Source of the DNA: an uncultured Sphingomonas sp. | GTDB taxonomy: Bacteria > Pseudomonadota > Alphaproteobacteria > Sphingomonadales > Sphingomonadaceae | DNA length: 64,000 bases | Reading direction: 5' to 3' | Assembly (NCBI RefSeq): GCF_937871615.1 | Contig: NZ_CALMPA010000064.1 | Coordinates: forward strand, 1-64,000 | In this document: positions 61,596-64,000 of the stretch, piece by piece | How positions within the stretch are numbered: position 1 is the first letter of the stretch | How the letters are laid out: each line of letters starts with the position of its first letter | Made by a program: the position numbers and the translations under genes | The notes under the pieces: generated by a model | What the model was told of the DNA's origin: nothing | Databases searched by the model: none | The model's input: only the letters and a program-made list of their open reading frames with translations

Positions 61596-62488
61596 CCCCT
61601 TCTCCCGCGCTTCAGGCGGCACTGGCCGATACCGCGCGCGAGATCGACGCCCGTTTCGATATTTTACTGGCGATCCCCGACGATTCGCGCGCGGGGCTGT
61701 ATCGCGCGATGCGCCACGCCGCGATCGGCGGCGGCAAGCGGCTGCGCCCGTTGCTCGTTTTCGCCACCGCGCAAATCTTCGGTTGCGATCGGGATTACAC
61801 CGCGCGCGTGGCCACCGCGCTGGAATCCATCCACGTCTATTCGCTGATCCACGACGATCTCCCGGCGATGGACGACGATGACATGCGCCGCGGCAAGCCA
61901 ACCGTCCACAAGGCGTTCGACGAGGCTACCGCCACGCTCGCCGGCGACTGCCTTCACGCGCTCGCGTTCGAGGTACTGGCGGATCCGGCCACCCATCCCG
62001 ATCCGTTCGTCCGCGCCGAGCTGGTGTTCGATCTCGCCCGCGCTGCCGGGCCAGCCGGAATGGCCGGCGGCCAGATGATGGACCTTGAGGCCGAGCGCGC
62101 GCGATTCGATCTCGCCACGGTCAGCCGGTTGCAGGCGATGAAGACCGGGGCGCTGATCTCTGCCGCCGTGGAAGCGGGGGCGATCCTGGGCCGGGTGCCG
62201 CCGGAGGGGCGAACGGGCCTGCGCGGCTATGCCCGCGACATCGGCCTTGCCTTCCAGATCGTCGATGATCTGATCGACGTGGAGGGCAATGAGGCGCTTG
62301 CCGGCAAGAAGCTGCGCAAGGATGCCGGCGCGGGCAAGGAAACCTTCGTCTCGCTGCTCGGCGTGGAACCGGCGCGCGCGCGCAGCCGGCTGCTGGTCGA
62401 TCAGGCGATCGCGCATCTGCGCCACTACGGGCAGGAAGCGGATTTGTTGCGCGATATCGCGCGCTACGTGCTGGAAAGGGATCGTTGA
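61592..62488 (+). CDS. ispA: Farnesyl diphosphate synthase (short-chain polyprenyl synthase)
   Basis: A 298-residue trans-prenyltransferase that condenses IPP with DMAPP/GPP. The first aspartate-rich motif is DDLPAMDDDDMRRGKPTVH, and the second is QIVDDLIDVEG (DDxxD). The GGGKRLRP segment binds IPP and the FDEATATLAGDCL region follows. It feeds undecaprenyl, quinone and carotenoid synthesis. It overlaps xseB by 4 nt; dxs, a frequent partner, is absent and coaD follows instead. Confidence 0.95.
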   Translation: MTPSPALQAALADTAREIDARFDILLAIPDDSRAGLYRAMRHAAIGGGKRLRPLLVFATAQIFGCDRDYTARVATALESIHVYSLIHDDLPAMDDDDMRRGKPTVHKAFDEATATLAGDCLHALAFEVLADPATHPDPFVRAELVFDLARAAGPAGMAGGQMMDLEAERARFDLATVSRLQAMKTGALISAAVEAGAILGRVPPEGRTGLRGYARDIGLAFQIVDDLIDVEGNEALAGKKLRKDAGAGKETFVSLLGVEPARARSRLLVDQAIAHLRHYGQEADLLRDIARYVLERDR

Positions 62489-62492
62489 GGTT

Positions 62493-62999
62493 ATGAGCAC
62501 CCGCATCGGGGTTTACCCCGGCACCTTCGATCCGATCACGCTGGGCCATATGGACATCATCCGGCGCGGCGCCAAGCTGGTCGACCGGCTGGTGATCGGG
62601 GTGACGACCAACCCGTCCAAATCCCCGATGTTCTCGCTGCCCGAGCGGATGGCGATCGTCGAGCGCGAAGTGGCGGCGATCGACGCCGATATCCGCGTCG
62701 TCAGCTTCGATTCGCTGCTGATGGACTTTGCCGAGCGCGAAGGCGCGAGCGTCATCGTGCGCGGGCTGCGCGCCGTCGCTGATTTCGAATATGAATATCA
62801 GATGGCGGGCATGAACCAGCAACTCAACGCGACAATCGAGACGATTTTCCTGATGGCCGATGTTGCGCTCCAGCCAATCGCCTCGCGGCTGGTGAAGGAA
62901 ATCGCGATCTTCGGCGGGGAAATCGGCAAGTTCGTCACGCCCAGCGTGCGCGATGAAGTGCTGGCCCGCGTGCAGGTGCTTGGCCGCCGCGGCGTGTGA
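62493..62999 (+). CDS. coaD: Phosphopantetheine adenylyltransferase
   Basis: A 168-residue nucleotidyltransferase for the penultimate step of CoA synthesis. ATG 62493 (MSTRIGVYPGTFDPITLGH) carries the nucleotide-binding T-x-x-H motif in PGTFDPITLGH and the later EMIREIAIFGG-like segment VKEIAIFGGEIGKFV. It starts 5 nt after the ispA stop with TGAGG upstream. A longer in-frame ORF starts earlier inside ispA but is not real. Confidence 0.96.
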   Translation: MSTRIGVYPGTFDPITLGHMDIIRRGAKLVDRLVIGVTTNPSKSPMFSLPERMAIVEREVAAIDADIRVVSFDSLLMDFAEREGASVIVRGLRAVADFEYEYQMAGMNQQLNATIETIFLMADVALQPIASRLVKEIAIFGGEIGKFVTPSVRDEVLARVQVLGRRGV

Positions 63000-63140
63000 A
63001 GGTTCAGATTGGCGCAAGCGGCGCTATGCTCTACGGACCAGACGCAACTGGGATGGTGTCGTGGCGGAGGCGATCACGGCATCACCCCTTTTGAGTGTGC
63101 CCCGCGGGGCGCGCGATAACCGAGCTGGAAAGTCCGATTG

Positions 63141-63857
63141 ATGCGTTTCACTGCTGTGGTAGCGATCCTTGGTGTGCTCGCGTCGGCGCCGGCCATCGCC
63201 AAGGAAAAGAAGGATACGGTCGTGCCGACCGCCGCGCCGGTGGTGCGTGCCGCGCCGCCGCCGATGACCGATACGACCAACCAGTGGCTGCTCGATCTTT
63301 CGGACGGTGGCCGCGTGACGATCTGGCTGCGCCCGGATGTGGCGCCGCTGATGGTCGAACGGATCAAGACGCTTACCCGCCAGCATTTCTACGACGGGCT
63401 GACCTTCCACCGCGTGATCGACGGCTTCATGGCGCAGGGCGGCGATCCGAAGGGTGACGGCTCGGGCGGCTCCACGCTGCCTGACGTGAAGGCGGAATTC
63501 AATTATCTGCCGCATGTTCGCGGAGCCGTCGCCGCCGCGCGCGCGCAGTCCGACGACAGCGCCAACAGCCAGTTCTACATCGTTCTTCAGCCCAAGCTTT
63601 CGCTCGATCACAAATATACGGTCTTCGGCCGGGTGATCGACGGGATGCAATATGTCGACGGGATCGAACGCGGCGAGCCGCCGGCAAACCCCACGCACAT
63701 CCTCCACGCCTATATCGCGAGCGACAATCCCCCGGCCTATCAGCCGGGGCCGCCGCCGGCGGTGAACGCCGCCGCCGTGCTGGGGCCGGTCACCCTGCCG
63801 GGGGCGACGCCCAAGCCCGCTCCAGCCAAAGCGCCGATGAAGCCGAAGAAGCAGTAA
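63141..63857 (+). CDS. Exported cyclophilin-type peptidyl-prolyl isomerase
   Basis: A 238-residue PPIase from ATG 63141 (a TTG at 63138 precedes it directly). The signal peptide ([19 protein letters not shown]) sends it to the periplasm. The cyclophilin core runs from about 48 to 190, with [32 protein letters not shown] and [14 protein letters not shown]; Phe/Arg active-site residues are visible in FHRV and QFYIV. The C-terminal tail is Pro/Ala/Lys-rich ([14 protein letters not shown]). It lies between coaD and queA, a usual sphingomonad order. Confidence 0.93.
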   Translation: MRFTAVVAILGVLASAPAIAKEKKDTVVPTAAPVVRAAPPPMTDTTNQWLLDLSDGGRVTIWLRPDVAPLMVERIKTLTRQHFYDGLTFHRVIDGFMAQGGDPKGDGSGGSTLPDVKAEFNYLPHVRGAVAAARAQSDDSANSQFYIVLQPKLSLDHKYTVFGRVIDGMQYVDGIERGEPPANPTHILHAYIASDNPPAYQPGPPPAVNAAAVLGPVTLPGATPKPAPAKAPMKPKKQ

Positions 63858-63883
63858 CGCGCGCCACCGCGCGAGGCCCGGAA

Positions 63884-64000
63884 ATGAACGTCGACCTGTT
63901 CGATTTCACCCTGCCGGCGGAGCGGATCGCGCTGCGCCCGGCTTCCCCGCGCGAATCCGCGCGAATGCTCGTCGTGCGCGGCGACGGGATGCGGGACCGG
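63884..64000 (+). CDS. queA: S-adenosylmethionine:tRNA ribosyltransferase-isomerase QueA, partial
   Basis: Only the first 39 codons are in the window ([19 protein letters not shown]). The motif DLFDFxLPxERIALRPxxPR is diagnostic of the QueA N-terminus, the enzyme that makes epoxyqueuosine in tRNA. The gene runs off the window at base 64000. It is 26 nt after the PPIase stop. Confidence 0.9.
   Translation, partial: MNVDLFDFTLPAERIALRPASPRESARMLVVRGDGMRDR

Overview
The window is high-GC chromosomal DNA from an alphaproteobacterium, almost certainly a sphingomonad (Sphingomonas or a close relative). The evidence is a complete alphaproteobacterial-type division/cell-wall (dcw) cluster, stand-alone NDUFA12 and DUF2155 genes, a TrcR-type (DUF1013) regulator, a PEPxxWA-CTERM protein, large TonB-dependent receptors, a TPR-sulfotransferase, and the GAGCTTGTCGAAG-type intergenic palindromes common in that group. 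No phage, plasmid, transposase, CRISPR or rRNA was seen.

Region 1 (1-20.7 kb, minus strand) is the dcw operon. In transcription order it reads mraZ, rsmH, ftsL, ftsI, murE, an untracked 43-codon ORF, murF, mraY, murD, ftsW, murG, murC, murB, ddl, ftsQ, ftsA, ftsZ, then a TPR protein that runs off the window. Most junctions are 4-nt NTGA overlaps. Two interruptions stand out: a 27-bp x 7-8 tandem array plus a palindrome between murC and murB, and an inverted-arm element between murB and ddl. The mraZ leader carries two oppositely oriented runs of GGGG boxes at about 10-bp period, likely MraZ operators.

Region 2 (20.7-30.8 kb) is housekeeping and signalling: cysK, an MliC-like lipoprotein, a ParA-like ATPase followed by aat, a coupled minus-strand group (double cold-shock protein, DUF192 lipoprotein, NDUFA12, DUF2155), recX, a fatty acyl-AMP ligase, and a membrane PAS-GGDEF-EAL protein. 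The 3' ends of aat and the DUF2155 gene overlap antisense through the recognisable C-terminal parts of both proteins.

Region 3 (30.9-37.4 kb) starts with tRNA-Trp and ends with secE-nusG. These are normally close neighbours but are separated here by about 5.6 kb of surface genes: a PEP-CTERM protein, a TonB receptor and a TPR-sulfotransferase. Region 4 (37.4-55.5 kb) is mixed metabolism and envelope: membrane proteins, a class III CoA-transferase, pyrD, a TonB receptor with a Pro/Gly-rich insert, a phosphate module (Nudix-DUF47 in one frame, then PiT), two GST-like proteins, a dienelactone hydrolase, a metallo-beta-lactamase-fold protein, TrcR, a quinone oxidoreductase and a DUF1192 protein. 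Region 5 (55.5-64 kb) holds clpA, two GGDEF proteins, xseB-ispA-coaD, a cyclophilin-type PPIase and the start of queA.

No complete new defence or biosynthetic system is visible. The most novel-looking items are the 27-bp array inside the dcw operon, the coupled murE-murF micro-ORF, the paired GGGG-box arrays, the Nudix-DUF47 in-frame fusion with an internal ribosome binding site, and the NTGA series of starts, including a possible CTG start for aat.
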